A stretch of 64,000 nucleotides of DNA from CAZNOG01 sp964574635 (GCA_964574635.1 CAZNOG010000004.1:134195-198194), one strand, 5' to 3'; counted from the stretch's first letter, positions 53,300 to 62,478 are shown. Translations and numbers: made by a program. Notes: generated by a model not told the origin, from the letters alone.

Positions 53300-54397
53300 T
53301 CACACGTTGAACCGGAAGTGCATGATGTCGCCGTCGTTCACAATGTACTGCTTGCCCTCCACGGCCAGTTTCCCGGCATCTCGGGCGGCGGCTTCGCTGC
53401 CGTATTTTACGAAATCTTCAAATTTAATGACTTCCGCCCGTATAAAGCCTTTCTCGAAGTCACTGTGTATAACTCCCGCAGCCTGAGGCGCAGTAAACCC
53501 GTCCTTGATCGTCCAGGCCCGCACTTCTTTCACTCCCGCCGTAAAATAGGTTTTCAAATTCAACAAGCGGTACGCCGCCTTGATCAGCTTGGACACCCCC
53601 GCTTCTTCCAGACCCAAGTCCGACAGAAATTCTTTTCTTTCTTCGAAGGTATCGAGCTCAGCGATTTCCGCCTCGATGGCCGCGCCGATCACCAATACTT
53701 CCGCATTTTCGGCGGCTACCGCTTCACGCACGGCATCGACGTAGGCATTGCCGTCCACCACGGAGCCTTCGTCCACGTTGCAGACGTACAGTATCGGTTT
53801 GTTGGTCAGCAAACGCAGGTCCCGGGCCAAGGGCAGGTCCATTTCGTCGACCTCCACCGTGCGCGCGGAATTTCCCGATTCCAGAGCCGCCTTGTAGGCG
53901 GAGAGAAGTTCTTCCGACCGCTTGGCCGTTTTGTCGCCCGATTTGGCGGCGCGTTGAACGGCTTCCAGTCTTTTTTCCACCGTTTCGAGGTCTTTCAGTT
54001 GCAGCTCGATGTCGATGATATCCTTGTCGCGCACGGGGTCCACGCTGCCGTCCACGTGAGTCACGTTGTCGTCGTCAAAACACCTCAAAACGTGTATGAT
54101 GGCGTCCGTCTCACGGATATTGCCCAAAAACATGTTTCCCAACCCCTCGCCTTTGCTGGCGCCTTTCACCAAGCCGGCGATGTCGACGATCTCGATGGTC
54201 GTCGGCACGATCCGCTCGGGCTTCACCAATTCGGCCAGTTTGTTCAGCCGTTCATCGGGCACGGTAATGGTGCCGACGTTGGGCTCGATGGTGCAAAACG
54301 GAAAATTCGCCGATTGCGCCTTCGCGTTCGAGAGACAGTTAAAAAGGGTGGACTTGCCGACGTTGGGCAAGCCGACAATTCCGCATTTCAGGGCCAT
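53300..54397 (-). CDS. ychF: redox-regulated/ribosome-binding ATPase YchF
   Basis: A 365-aa OBG-family P-loop protein that binds ATP. P-loop GLPNVGKSTLF (residues 9-19), DIAGLVKGASKGEGLGN for switch II, a central coiled-coil, and a C-terminal TGS domain ending in YIVNDGDIMHFRFNV. ATG at 54397 (MALKCGIVG) chosen; the frame further upstream is promoter. In other bacteria YchF negatively affects oxidative-stress response and binds ribosomes. Confidence 0.97.
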   Translation of the reverse strand: MALKCGIVGLPNVGKSTLFNCLSNAKAQSANFPFCTIEPNVGTITVPDERLNKLAELVKPERIVPTTIEIVDIAGLVKGASKGEGLGNMFLGNIRETDAIIHVLRCFDDDNVTHVDGSVDPVRDKDIIDIELQLKDLETVEKRLEAVQRAAKSGDKTAKRSEELLSAYKAALESGNSARTVEVDEMDLPLARDLRLLTNKPILYVCNVDEGSVVDGNAYVDAVREAVAAENAEVLVIGAAIEAEIAELDTFEERKEFLSDLGLEEAGVSKLIKAAYRLLNLKTYFTAGVKEVRAWTIKDGFTAPQAAGVIHSDFEKGFIRAEVIKFEDFVKYGSEAAARDAGKLAVEGKQYIVNDGDIMHFRFNV

Positions 54398-54414
54398 GTA
54401 TTCAAATTTGGGCG

Positions 54415-54422
54415 CAAAAGTA
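54415..54422 (-). promoter_or_regulatory. -7 element TACTTTTG of ychF
   Basis: Perfect TAnnTTTG on the minus strand, 17 nt before the ychF ATG. Confidence 0.5.
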
Positions 54423-54485
54423 CGAATTGCTTCGGTTGCAATACGCACTCGGCGGCCACGCGATGCGTTCAGACGCCGCGCAAGG

Positions 54486-54510
54486 GTGTTTTGGGTTTTT
54501 GTGGGTGTGG
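54486..54510 (+). repeat. T-rich interspersed repeat, copy 5
   Basis: GTGTTTTGGGTTTTTGTGGG then TGTGG; exact core. In the 235-bp gap between rocD and ychF. Confidence 0.6.
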
Positions 54511-54632
54511 CTCGGCTCTTCCGTCACCTGCAGCCAGAGCCGTTTCACTCGAATGGCGCAATGCTCCGGCGAAGATCAGAACCGCGTTCCTTCACCGGAC
54601 GCCTTCGGCGACTCGTCACCCTCTACAGATTT

Positions 54633-55919
54633 TCAGGATTTCTTGTACTCCGCGATGCTCGTGGTGATGATGCGGATGCACTCACGCAATTCATCTTCCG
54701 TCATGACAAGTGGCGGCGCGAACCGAATGATGTTTCCGTGGGTGGGCTTGGCCACCAAACCATTGTCTTTCATCGCCAAGCAGATGTTCCACGCCGTGTC
54801 GCTTTCCGGCGAATCGTTGATGACGATTGCGTTGAGCAGACCCCGGCCGCGTACCAGTTTCACCAAGTCGTTGGTGGCGATGAATTTGTTCATTTCTTCA
54901 CGGAAAATTTTTCCGAGGCGACGCGCTTTTTCAGATAAGTTTTCGTCCAACACCACGTCGAGGGCAGCCATGGCCACCGCACAAGCCAGTGGATTGCCAC
55001 CGTAGGTGGAACCGTGTGATCCGGGGGTGATGACCTCCATGACGTCATCGTCGGCCAAAACCGCGGAAACCGGGTAGGCACCGCCCGAGAGGGCCTTTCC
55101 GAGAATCACCATGTCCGGGCGGAAATCGCGCTGACCGCAAGTACACTCCCTGCCGGTGCATGTGCATTCACCCCACGACGCGAGCAGGCTGCCCGTTCTG
55201 GCGATACCGGTTTGCACTTCATCGGCGATAAACAGGATGTTCTTCTCTTTGCAGAGTTTGGCGGCGTTGCGCAGGTACCCGTCGTCGGGAACGATTACTC
55301 CGGCCTCGCCTTGGATGGGCTCGACCAGAAAGCCCGCCACGTTCTCTTCGTTGAGCGCGCGCTCCAGAGCTTCGGCGTCGTTGTACGGCACGTGGATGAA
55401 TCCGGGGGTATACGGCCCGTAGTTTTTCTTGGCCACCGGGTCGTCGCTGAAAGAGATGATGGTCGTGGTTCGGCCGTGGAAGTTGCCGTGACACACGATG
55501 ATGCGCGCCTCACCCTCGGGAATTCCCTTCTTTTGGTACGCCCATTTCCGGCAAATCTTCATGGCCGTTTCCACTCCTTCCGCGCCTGAATTCATGGGAA
55601 GCACCTTGTCGTAGCCGAAGAGTTCGGTAATGTACTTGGCGTATTCGCCCAATTTATCGCTGTGGAAGGCCCTGGAAGTCAACGTGAGCGTTTCGGCTTG
55701 CTCTTTCAGGGCGTTTACGATGTGGGGATGGCAATGACCTTGGTTTACCGCGGAATAAGCCGACAGAAAATCGAAATACTTCTTTCCTTCGATGTCGTAG
55801 AGGTACACCCCTTCCCCTCTCTCGAAAACCACGGGCAAGGGGTGGTAATTGTGTGCGCTGTAGCGGTTTTCAAGTTCGATGGCTTCCTGTGTTTTCGTGT
55901 TTTTTTCCGTCGTGTTCAT
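54633..55919 (-). CDS. rocD: ornithine aminotransferase
   Basis: A 428-aa class-III PLP aminotransferase that converts ornithine plus 2-oxoglutarate to glutamate semialdehyde. Signatures: MNSGAEGVETAMK, CHGNFHGRTTTI, FIADEVQTGIARTG, and the PLP Lys275 in ILGKALSGG. Residues 250-262 carry an unusual Cys pair motif, ECTCTGRECTC, between the cofactor-binding segment and the PLP Lys (see findings). I chose the ATG at 55919, which gives the normal family length. Stands alone. Confidence 0.94.
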   Translation of the reverse strand: MNTTEKNTKTQEAIELENRYSAHNYHPLPVVFERGEGVYLYDIEGKKYFDFLSAYSAVNQGHCHPHIVNALKEQAETLTLTSRAFHSDKLGEYAKYITELFGYDKVLPMNSGAEGVETAMKICRKWAYQKKGIPEGEARIIVCHGNFHGRTTTIISFSDDPVAKKNYGPYTPGFIHVPYNDAEALERALNEENVAGFLVEPIQGEAGVIVPDDGYLRNAAKLCKEKNILFIADEVQTGIARTGSLLASWGECTCTGRECTCGQRDFRPDMVILGKALSGGAYPVSAVLADDDVMEVITPGSHGSTYGGNPLACAVAMAALDVVLDENLSEKARRLGKIFREEMNKFIATNDLVKLVRGRGLLNAIVINDSPESDTAWNICLAMKDNGLVAKPTHGNIIRFAPPLVMTEDELRECIRIITTSIAEYKKS

Positions 55920-56096
55920 CTTCGTGGGTATTATCGGGTTCAACTGCCAATCATCGTCCTGTGCAAAGGTCTTGTAAAAAGCGGTATCTACCAAATGACC
56001 GCTCCTGTCTTGGGGATTGACAAAGGCGTCGGTCGAAATTCCGACACATTGATATCAGCGTCCAAGTGGTTCCCGGCAAATTGGAGAATATCGGAT

Positions 56097-58067
56097 TTAC
56101 CTCACCACGAACTTCACCGCGATGGGTTTTCCCTCATTGCCCGAGGCACGGAATACGTATACTCCCTTTTTGAAGTCGCGAACATCTATGGTCGCCAAGG
56201 AATGACCGCCGGGAATATACCCCCGGGTAATCTCCCTGCCCACCATATCGACTATGGAGTAATTTCCCGGTTGCTCGAATTGTGTTTGCACCGTGATTGT
56301 ACTTGACGCGGGGTTGGGATAAAGCAAAATACCTGCTTCTCGCCTCTGAGGATTATCAGCCGAAAGCAGAAAGCCGGGCAGGGTGTACAACCCGACGAAA
56401 CCGGTGGAGGGAGAGTATGTGACTTCTTCGGCCGAACCGCCCGGATCCAAGGTTGTCGTGACGTTGTTGCCAATGCTTCCCGAAATCATGAGCGTATCGT
56501 TATTCAAGGCTCGAACATTGGTTAGGTTCACTCCCGGCGACGCGAGAATACTACCCGTGGAATAGGTGAAGTTCGTGAGGCCGATTGCGTTCAATTCGCC
56601 GTCCAACCAGAGTATAAACGTGCCTCGTCCCGCCGGCAGACTCACTCCCGTCGAGTCCATGTCTTCCCCGGGTGTTTGTTTGATTAGGTATAGCGTGGTG
56701 TCGCCGGCAGATGCGTACGCCAATGGCCATCCAAGTTTGTCATTGACTTTGAAAAGTTGGTTGTCCTGGATATTCCAACCCAAATTATAAAAATCCGAGG
56801 GGTCGGGACTTCTATTGGGGAACACCAATTTGTTCACCGGGTTTCCATTCTCATCCATGTGGATGACTTCCCTGGCACTTTTGGCTCTGAACATGCTGCC
56901 GAATACGGGGGTGAAACTATCCGGTTTTCCGAATACGCCCTCGTCTCCCATAAAATCGTTGAAGTAGAGGCTGTCGCCTTCCGCAGTTATCGTAAAACTA
57001 TAATAAATACTTGTGTACACATTTGAATTAATTTCCTGAATCGGGGCAATGAGAAATTGGTTCAACTGAAATTGGGAAGATTCCGTGGGATAAGTGTTTT
57101 GGTAAGCGAAAAGCGGTGTGGTCCATATATTTTCCCCTTGGGCATTTTCTTTCATCATATAGGCGTACAATAGGCTGTCTTGTTCGGCCGAGCTGTTCCA
57201 AGTGGTTCCGTCAGGGCTGATTTGCAGGTCGTTTCCCCACAGTATCCCCGCTCGGTAAATGTGGTCGCCATCCTCGGAGCCTTGGAGGGAGTGTGTGAGG
57301 GCCGTTCCGTTTTCCGAAAACATGGGAGTAGGGATTATCTGGTTCATTTCCGGGTTGATCTTAAACCAAACCACGCCCCAGTATTTGTCCTCACCGATCT
57401 GGAATTCGCTTTCTTGGTTGATCGCAATTTGGTGAAACACGTTTGGTGCGGCAATTACGGTCCCATCGTTCAAATAAGCCATATTGATGTTTCTGCCCAA
57501 ATTGTTTACCCCCGACACACCCATTTTGTGTTCTGCGGATTCGATGGGTTGGAAGGGGTCACCTTCATCTGATTGCATATCTTGGCAAAGACAGTTAAAC
57601 GGCATACGCAAAGTATTTTGGGCATAATCGTATTCGAGCAAAAATGTAGCACCCATAGGGTCCGGGGCGTTACCGGAAAGAGCGGGATAACTCGAGAAGT
57701 CTGTACCTCCATTCCAAGAATATGCACCGCTGTAGAACAAAATTCTCTCGTCGATCTTTTTCAATGGCCGGATTATACGGTTGGAACTGAAAGCAATTTC
57801 GACATGAGTGTATGGTGCCAATTGATCATCATAGAAGACGAAGTTGGAGCCGTTGTCCAGTTCAGAACCCAGCACATACGGTGGGCCGGGCAAGAGGGAG
57901 GCATCGACGGCGGAACCGGGATAAATACGCATATAGTTCCCTTCTTCCCCGGGGAAAACACGAGACCGTTGCGACGCGTCAGTTTTGAGATAAATGAGAT
58001 TGAGATCTTGGGCAGTCGATGAAAAGGCTGCGAAAATAAATACGAGGAGGTGCAGAAGTGCTTTCAT
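56097..58067 (-). CDS. secreted protein of unknown function with T9SS sorting domain
   Basis: A 656-aa exported protein: signal peptide to FSSTAQ, a long beta-rich region without a recognised domain (FFPGE-type strands; Trp/Asn/Gly-rich loops), and a C-terminal T9SS type A sorting domain (ILLYPNPASSTITVQ, GREITRGYIPGGH, DVRDFKKGVYVF). It is therefore expected on the surface or in the medium. It is more AT-rich than its neighbours. Its ATG lies 1 nt after the stop of the frameshifted small secreted protein, so the two are co-transcribed and probably translationally coupled. Confidence 0.85.
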   Translation of the reverse strand: MKALLHLLVFIFAAFSSTAQDLNLIYLKTDASQRSRVFPGEEGNYMRIYPGSAVDASLLPGPPYVLGSELDNGSNFVFYDDQLAPYTHVEIAFSSNRIIRPLKKIDERILFYSGAYSWNGGTDFSSYPALSGNAPDPMGATFLLEYDYAQNTLRMPFNCLCQDMQSDEGDPFQPIESAEHKMGVSGVNNLGRNINMAYLNDGTVIAAPNVFHQIAINQESEFQIGEDKYWGVVWFKINPEMNQIIPTPMFSENGTALTHSLQGSEDGDHIYRAGILWGNDLQISPDGTTWNSSAEQDSLLYAYMMKENAQGENIWTTPLFAYQNTYPTESSQFQLNQFLIAPIQEINSNVYTSIYYSFTITAEGDSLYFNDFMGDEGVFGKPDSFTPVFGSMFRAKSAREVIHMDENGNPVNKLVFPNRSPDPSDFYNLGWNIQDNQLFKVNDKLGWPLAYASAGDTTLYLIKQTPGEDMDSTGVSLPAGRGTFILWLDGELNAIGLTNFTYSTGSILASPGVNLTNVRALNNDTLMISGSIGNNVTTTLDPGGSAEEVTYSPSTGFVGLYTLPGFLLSADNPQRREAGILLYPNPASSTITVQTQFEQPGNYSIVDMVGREITRGYIPGGHSLATIDVRDFKKGVYVFRASGNEGKPIAVKFVVR

Positions 58068-58068
58068 T

Positions 58069-58454
58069 TCAATAGATATTGCAGACTACAAAAGAGCCTA
58101 TGGTTTGCCATTGCACATTCTGGGTGTAGCAAGTGCTCGGGGGAAGAATATCCATTCCCGGGTTCAGGCACGGGAGAGAATATTCTCCAACGAAGATATT
58201 GACCGGTCCCGGGAGTGCCATGGAAACCGTACACAAAGTCTCGCCGGCGGGACAGCTGTTCGGCCAATCCTCATCCGGTGCCAAGGTGTTGGAGGCGGAC
58301 GTATTTCCCGTACAATTCGCAGTGACTTGTGCCGTACAATTCAATTGGTTTTGTTGATGATGATGTAGTCGGAGGGTTGGGCGTTGATTCGGGATCCTGA
58401 GATCAGGATTAAAATAAAAGTCCAAATCAGGGGCAGCGGTAAGATCGTTTTCAT
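58069..58454 (-). pseudogene. small Cys-rich secreted protein, frameshifted
   Basis: The ATG at 58454 opens a signal peptide (MKTILPLPLIWTFILIL ... INAQ) that stops after 37 codons. The rest of a coherent protein continues in another frame: QLNCTAQVTANCTGN, SCPAGETLCTVSM, PCLNPGMD, STCYTQ, and CNIY at the end, with seven Cys. Inserting one A in the AAAA run (plus-strand TTTT, 58349-58352) restores one frame of 129 codons. Either a real one-base deletion or a sequencing error at a homopolymer. No family recognised; it is directly upstream of the T9SS protein gene. Confidence 0.65.
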
Positions 58455-58573
58455 GGTCATAAACTCAAATCAACCTTAAACATAAAGAAAAAGATCCGAT
58501 TCCACCGGGCAAGTCGTCGCCATGGTCCTGTCCGGCATTCAAGTGGCCGTCTATCATCCTGCGAGGCCGGAAG

Positions 58574-58698
58574 GCGGCATCCCACCCCGGGGCGAGGCGT
58601 GGCACCGCAGGGCGGTGCGGGCGACCGGCGGAAGCCCCGCAACCGCCCGTGCGGAGCCCGCCTCGCCCCGGGGTGGATACAGCCTGTAGGCCGACCCG
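58574..58698 (+). repeat. structured 122-126 nt element, copy B
   Basis: Starts GCGGCATCC and ends GGTGGATACAGC ... GTAGGCCGACCCG. The outer stem is 20 bp: 58579-58599 with 58659-58678, one bulged C. The inner stem pairs GGC-CCGCA-GGCGGT-GCGGG (58601-58621) with its partner up to 58658 around the loop CGACCGGCGGAAGC. It fills much of the 357-bp gap between the divergent small secreted protein and rlmD; no gene otherwise seen. Confidence 0.78.
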
Positions 58699-58811
58699 CA
58701 AACGAAGCACCGGTTTTCGGCACTGAATCAGGCGTATATATGAAAATCACTCCCGACCATACTGCGAACGAGGGGCGCAGCCATGGGAAAAATATTTTGT
58801 TGCTTTGCAGT

Positions 58812-60323
58812 ATGGGAAAACGAGCTAAAAATCGGTCGGCCGTGGAAGACCTCCAAGGCGTGAAATACGGCCCCGGATCGGACCTCGAGTTGGAAATCAA
58901 CAAGGCGGTGTACGGGGGTCAGGGACTGGGAAAACTCGAAACCGTAAAAGGGCGAATGGCGGTTTTCGTGCCGAATGCGCTGCCCGGCCAAAGAGTGCTC
59001 TGCCGCATTAAAAAAGTGAGGAAAAACCACATCGAAACCGCTCTGGTGGAAGTTTTGACTCCCTCGCCGGATGAGGTGGAAAGACCGTACCAAGCCATTC
59101 CCGGCGCACCATTCGCAAGATTGCCCATAGACATTCAAGAAGAATACAAGCGCGAAAATTGTTTGGATTTGATGCGTCGGATCGGCAAAATTGACGACGT
59201 GGAAAATCGCTTCGATACCTTTATTTCTTCGCCGCTCGAGTGGCACTACCGAAATAAAATGGAGTATTCTTTTGCCGCTATTCGATACGATTTTGAGAAA
59301 AAAGGCGATGTGGATGATTTTGCCCTGGGATTTAAGCACAGGGGCACGTGGTGGATGGTTGAAAATCTGGACGCCGACTCCGGGCTTTTTGACGAACAGG
59401 TTGAAAATGAGTTGAAAAACATCAGGAAATACTGTGCGGATACGGGATTGCCGCCGTGGCACCACCCGGGGAAACACGGATTTTTCAGGTTTCTCACGGT
59501 CAGAAAGAGTCACGCCGCGGACGAAATTCTCATGAATCTGGTGACGAGTTCGGAAGGGTTGGAAAAATTCGATGTCGAGGCATTCGCCGATTTTCTCCAA
59601 TCGATTTTCGGACCGCGACTGGCCGGGGTGCTCCACACCGTCAACGACGACATCGGCGACCGCGCCCAACCCCTGGACGGGGAAACCACCGTAGTATGGG
59701 GCAAAGACCACATCACGGAAGTATTGCACGGGTTGTCGTTCGATATCCGCATGGAAAGTTTTTTTCAAACCAATCCGTTGTGTGCCGAGAAACTGTATGC
59801 CAAAGCGATAGAATATTTGAAAGAGGGAGAAGGCAACAAAGACTTGGTATTGGACCTATTTTGCGGCACCGGCACCATCGCCCAAATGGTGGCGACCGAC
59901 CTACCGAACTCCATGGTGGTGGGTGTGGACATCGAGAGCAGCGCCATCGAAGACGCACGGAAATCGGGCGAGCGAAACGGATTGACGAACGTGGAGTTCC
60001 ACACATCCGACGTGGGGTCGTTTTTGAGAGACAATCCCGACTATGTCGGCCGCATAGACGCGGTAGTGGTGGATCCGCCCAGAGCGGGCATCGCCCCCAA
60101 AACCTTGTTGAAAGTGATGGATCTGGACGCCCGGACGATCGTGTATATTTCTTGCAATCCCGCTACCTTGGCGCGGGATACGGCCCAGTTGAACGACGCG
60201 GAATACGCCTTGGTGAAATTTTCCGTGGTCGACCAGTTTCCGCACACGGGACACGTCGAGGCCGTGGCCCTCTTCGAAAAATCCACAAAAAATTCGAGCC
60301 ATGGAACAACGGAAATGGAATGA
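58812..60323 (+). CDS. rlmD: 23S rRNA (uracil-5-)-methyltransferase RlmD
   Basis: A 503-aa RNA m5U methyltransferase. After a TRAM-like OB domain (about 15-80; GQGLGKLETVKGRMAVFVP), the SAM-binding domain shows LDLFCGTGTIAQMVA, VDPPRAGIAPKTL, and the catalytic Cys in VYISCNPATLARD. The usual four-Cys Fe-S cluster of E. coli RlmD is not evident, so RlmCD/RumA-like is a fair alternative. I chose the ATG at 58812 (MGKRAKNRSAVEDL); 58740 is also in frame. The next gene overlaps it by 23 bp. Confidence 0.9.
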   Translation: MGKRAKNRSAVEDLQGVKYGPGSDLELEINKAVYGGQGLGKLETVKGRMAVFVPNALPGQRVLCRIKKVRKNHIETALVEVLTPSPDEVERPYQAIPGAPFARLPIDIQEEYKRENCLDLMRRIGKIDDVENRFDTFISSPLEWHYRNKMEYSFAAIRYDFEKKGDVDDFALGFKHRGTWWMVENLDADSGLFDEQVENELKNIRKYCADTGLPPWHHPGKHGFFRFLTVRKSHAADEILMNLVTSSEGLEKFDVEAFADFLQSIFGPRLAGVLHTVNDDIGDRAQPLDGETTVVWGKDHITEVLHGLSFDIRMESFFQTNPLCAEKLYAKAIEYLKEGEGNKDLVLDLFCGTGTIAQMVATDLPNSMVVGVDIESSAIEDARKSGERNGLTNVEFHTSDVGSFLRDNPDYVGRIDAVVVDPPRAGIAPKTLLKVMDLDARTIVYISCNPATLARDTAQLNDAEYALVKFSVVDQFPHTGHVEAVALFEKSTKNSSHGTTEME

Positions 60324-60912
60324 AGAATACTGGGACGAGCGGTGGCGAAACCGACAAACGGGTTGGGACATCGGCTATGCCTCACCTCCCATCACCGATT
60401 ACGTGGACTCCCTCGACGACAAGTCTTTGCACATCCTCATTCCCGGTTGCGGAAACGCGTACGAAGGGGAGTACCTGCTGGAAAAGGGCTTTTCGAATAC
60501 CTTTCTGATCGATCTGTCGGAAACCGCGCTGCACAGCGTCAAAAACCGTGTACCGGATTTTCCGGATTCCCGACTGATTCACGGCGATTTTTTCGCCCAC
60601 CGAGGTGCCTACGACCTGATCATCGAACAGACGTTTTTCTGCGCCCTGGATCCCGCCCTTAGACGCCGGTACGCCGAAAAAATGCACGAATTGTTGAAAC
60701 CGGGCGGCAAGCTGGTGGGCTTGTTATTCGACGATCCCTTGAACGAAGACCATCCGCCGTTTGGCGGAAACAGAGAGGAGTATATCACCTATTTCGAAGA
60801 CCTGTTCGAGATCCGGCACTTCGAAACCGCCGAGAACAGCATCGTTCCCCGTCTGGGTCGGGAACTGTTCATCGAATTGAGGAAACCCGAAAATCAGGGG
60901 ACGGGAACGTAA
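60301..60912 (+). CDS. thiopurine/thiol S-methyltransferase-like protein
   Basis: A 203-aa SAM-dependent methyltransferase of the TPMT family. WDERWRNRQTGWDIGYASPPI is the family N-terminus, LIPGCGNAYEGEYL the SAM-binding loop, and LKPGGKLVGLLF the post-motif. Members methylate thiols, thiocyanate or metalloids; the substrate here is unknown. It overlaps rlmD by 23 bp, so it is in the same operon, and its last 19 bp overlap the convergent haem lipoprotein gene. Confidence 0.9.
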   Translation: MEQRKWNEEYWDERWRNRQTGWDIGYASPPITDYVDSLDDKSLHILIPGCGNAYEGEYLLEKGFSNTFLIDLSETALHSVKNRVPDFPDSRLIHGDFFAHRGAYDLIIEQTFFCALDPALRRRYAEKMHELLKPGGKLVGLLFDDPLNEDHPPFGGNREEYITYFEDLFEIRHFETAENSIVPRLGRELFIELRKPENQGTGT

Positions 60913-61340
60913 AGTTTCTCGATGGTCTTCACCGGTCCCGGACAATACGTTTGGTGACAAGTGACGCAGCTCTTGACCAAATCGTTGAAAGCGGGCCTCG
61001 CTTCACCGGCTTCCACGGCGGCCACCAAACGGTCGAAAGCGCTCTGGTAATGCGCGGCGAAGCCTTCGAATACCGGCCCGCCCACGGTGGAATCGGTAGG
61101 CGTGGAATGCACCATTTTCAAGTAGATGTCGATGGAGTCGAGGGAAAGGGAATCCGACAAAAGCGCGTCCCGCCACGACTTGGCGTCCCGGTGCATGTCT
61201 TTCATCAAGAGAGCCAACTCGGCGGGATCGGGCTCCACGATGGGCGTCTCCGTCTCGCGTTCTTCCGCTTTTCCGGTACACGCGGAATACATCGCGGCGA
61301 GCAGTACCATCGAAAACAAAAATCCTGAAATGCGCATCAT
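60894..61340 (-). CDS. monohaem cytochrome c'-like lipoprotein
   Basis: A 148-aa periplasmic lipoprotein: lipobox YSAC with Cys21, then a helical body (LMKDMHRDAKSWRDALL ... HYQSAFDRLVAAVEAG) and a C-terminal haem site CVTCH (125-129). A four-helix protein with its haem motif near the C-terminus matches cytochrome c' or c556. A possible role is electron transfer or binding of small gases; no redox partner is nearby. Convergent, overlapping the TPMT-like gene by 19 bp. Confidence 0.82.
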   Translation of the reverse strand: MMRISGFLFSMVLLAAMYSACTGKAEERETETPIVEPDPAELALLMKDMHRDAKSWRDALLSDSLSLDSIDIYLKMVHSTPTDSTVGGPVFEGFAAHYQSAFDRLVAAVEAGEARPAFNDLVKSCVTCHQTYCPGPVKTIEKLYVPVP

Positions 61341-61384
61341 TCGGCCTTTTCTCCCACAAATTTATGTCTAAATCGGTGAATTGC

Positions 61385-61392
61385 TAATTTTG
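61385..61392 (+). promoter_or_regulatory. -7 element TAATTTTG
   Basis: Perfect TAnnTTTG 16 nt before the phosphoribosyltransferase ATG. Confidence 0.45.
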
Positions 61393-61408
61393 AGCACAAA
61401 TTCACGAC

Positions 61409-61939
61409 ATGGCCCCTGAGAGCGGAAGTACCACGGAAGATACGAAAACGCGCATCCTCGACCACAAGCAAATCGAACGGAAAATACGCCGAATCGCCTA
61501 TCAGCTCTACGAGACCAATTTGGGTTGGAAAGAGGTGACCGTCGTGGCCATCGCAGACAAGGGCGTGCTCTTGGCCGATCGGCTGGTGCCGGTTTTGGAA
61601 GCGATCTCCCCCTTGCGCGTAAAGCGATTGGAATTGAAAATCGACAAAAAAGACCCCTTGCAGGTGCCGTCGCTTTCGGGCTCCCCTTCCGACCTGGAAG
61701 GCAAATCGGTGATTTTGCTCGACGACGTTTTGAACTCCGGCCGCACCCTGGTGTACGCCGCCCGCCACATTCTCGGCCATCCCATCGCGCGGTTGTCAAC
61801 CGTGGTTTTGGTCGACCGTCGGCACCGAAAGTTTCCCATCAAAGCGGATTTCGTGGGGATGACCTTGAGCACCACGATGCAAGACCACATCGAAGTGGAG
61901 TTTTCTCCCGGTGCGGATGCCGCTTACCTCGTGGGTTGA
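61409..61939 (+). CDS. PyrR-like phosphoribosyltransferase
   Basis: A 176-aa type I phosphoribosyltransferase. The PRPP loop is VILLDDVLNSGRTLVYAARHIL; VVAIADKGVLLADRL and VVLVDRRHRKFPIKADFVG are as in PyrR. In firmicutes PyrR binds pyr mRNA and has uracil PRTase activity; Bacteroidota homologues are unproven as regulators, and no pyr gene is nearby. No signal peptide. Its last 16 bp overlap the convergent shikimate kinase gene. Confidence 0.85.
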   Translation: MAPESGSTTEDTKTRILDHKQIERKIRRIAYQLYETNLGWKEVTVVAIADKGVLLADRLVPVLEAISPLRVKRLELKIDKKDPLQVPSLSGSPSDLEGKSVILLDDVLNSGRTLVYAARHILGHPIARLSTVVLVDRRHRKFPIKADFVGMTLSTTMQDHIEVEFSPGADAAYLVG

Positions 61940-62448
61940 TGCGCCCTGATGCGCTCCACCAACTCGTCCATACGCGCCGCGGAGACATCAAACGTGCTGA
62001 ACTCCAAATGAGCCCGATTGTAATGCGGCAGCCGCTCACCCAAGTGGGCCGCCACGAAGGAGTGCAATTCTTCTTCCCTCAAGTCGGCCAGCAACGGGCG
62101 GGCGTCTTTTCCTTTTTCTAGGCGTTTCACCAGTGCGCCGAGAGGGAGTGTGAGGTGGATCACCGTACCGCTTTCGAGCATGCGCAACAGGTTGTCGCCG
62201 TACGTCGGGGTTCCTCCGCCGAGAGACAAGACGTACCCGCACTTTTCCAACATCTCCCCAAGCAGTTTTCGCTCGGTTTCCCGAAAGTGCGCTTCGCCTT
62301 TTTCCGCGAATATTTCCGGAATCTCCATTCCGGAATGCCTTTCGATCTCGGCGTCCAAGTCGAAAAACGGCAGGCCGAGCCGAGCGGCCAGCACCTTGCC
62401 CACCGTGGTTTTTCCCACGCCCATGTATCCGATCAAAAATACTCTCAT
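61924..62448 (-). CDS. aroK: shikimate kinase
   Basis: A 174-aa kinase that phosphorylates shikimate in aromatic amino acid synthesis. P-loop GYMGVGKTT (residues 7-15), DLDAEIERHSGM (shikimate-binding Asp), FRETE (Arg/Glu of the Walker-type site), LGGGTPTY, and the lid KGKDARPLL. Length is standard. It overlaps the end of the phosphoribosyltransferase gene and diverges from the GNAT-like gene. Confidence 0.95.
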   Translation of the reverse strand: MRVFLIGYMGVGKTTVGKVLAARLGLPFFDLDAEIERHSGMEIPEIFAEKGEAHFRETERKLLGEMLEKCGYVLSLGGGTPTYGDNLLRMLESGTVIHLTLPLGALVKRLEKGKDARPLLADLREEELHSFVAAHLGERLPHYNRAHLEFSTFDVSAARMDELVERIRAHQPTR

Positions 62449-62470
62449 GACTCGATTGCAAGGATAAATT

Positions 62471-62478
62471 TACTTTTG
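62471..62478 (+). promoter_or_regulatory. -7 element TACTTTTG
   Basis: Perfect TAnnTTTG in the divergent gap, 24 nt before the ATG of the GNAT-like gene. Confidence 0.45.
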
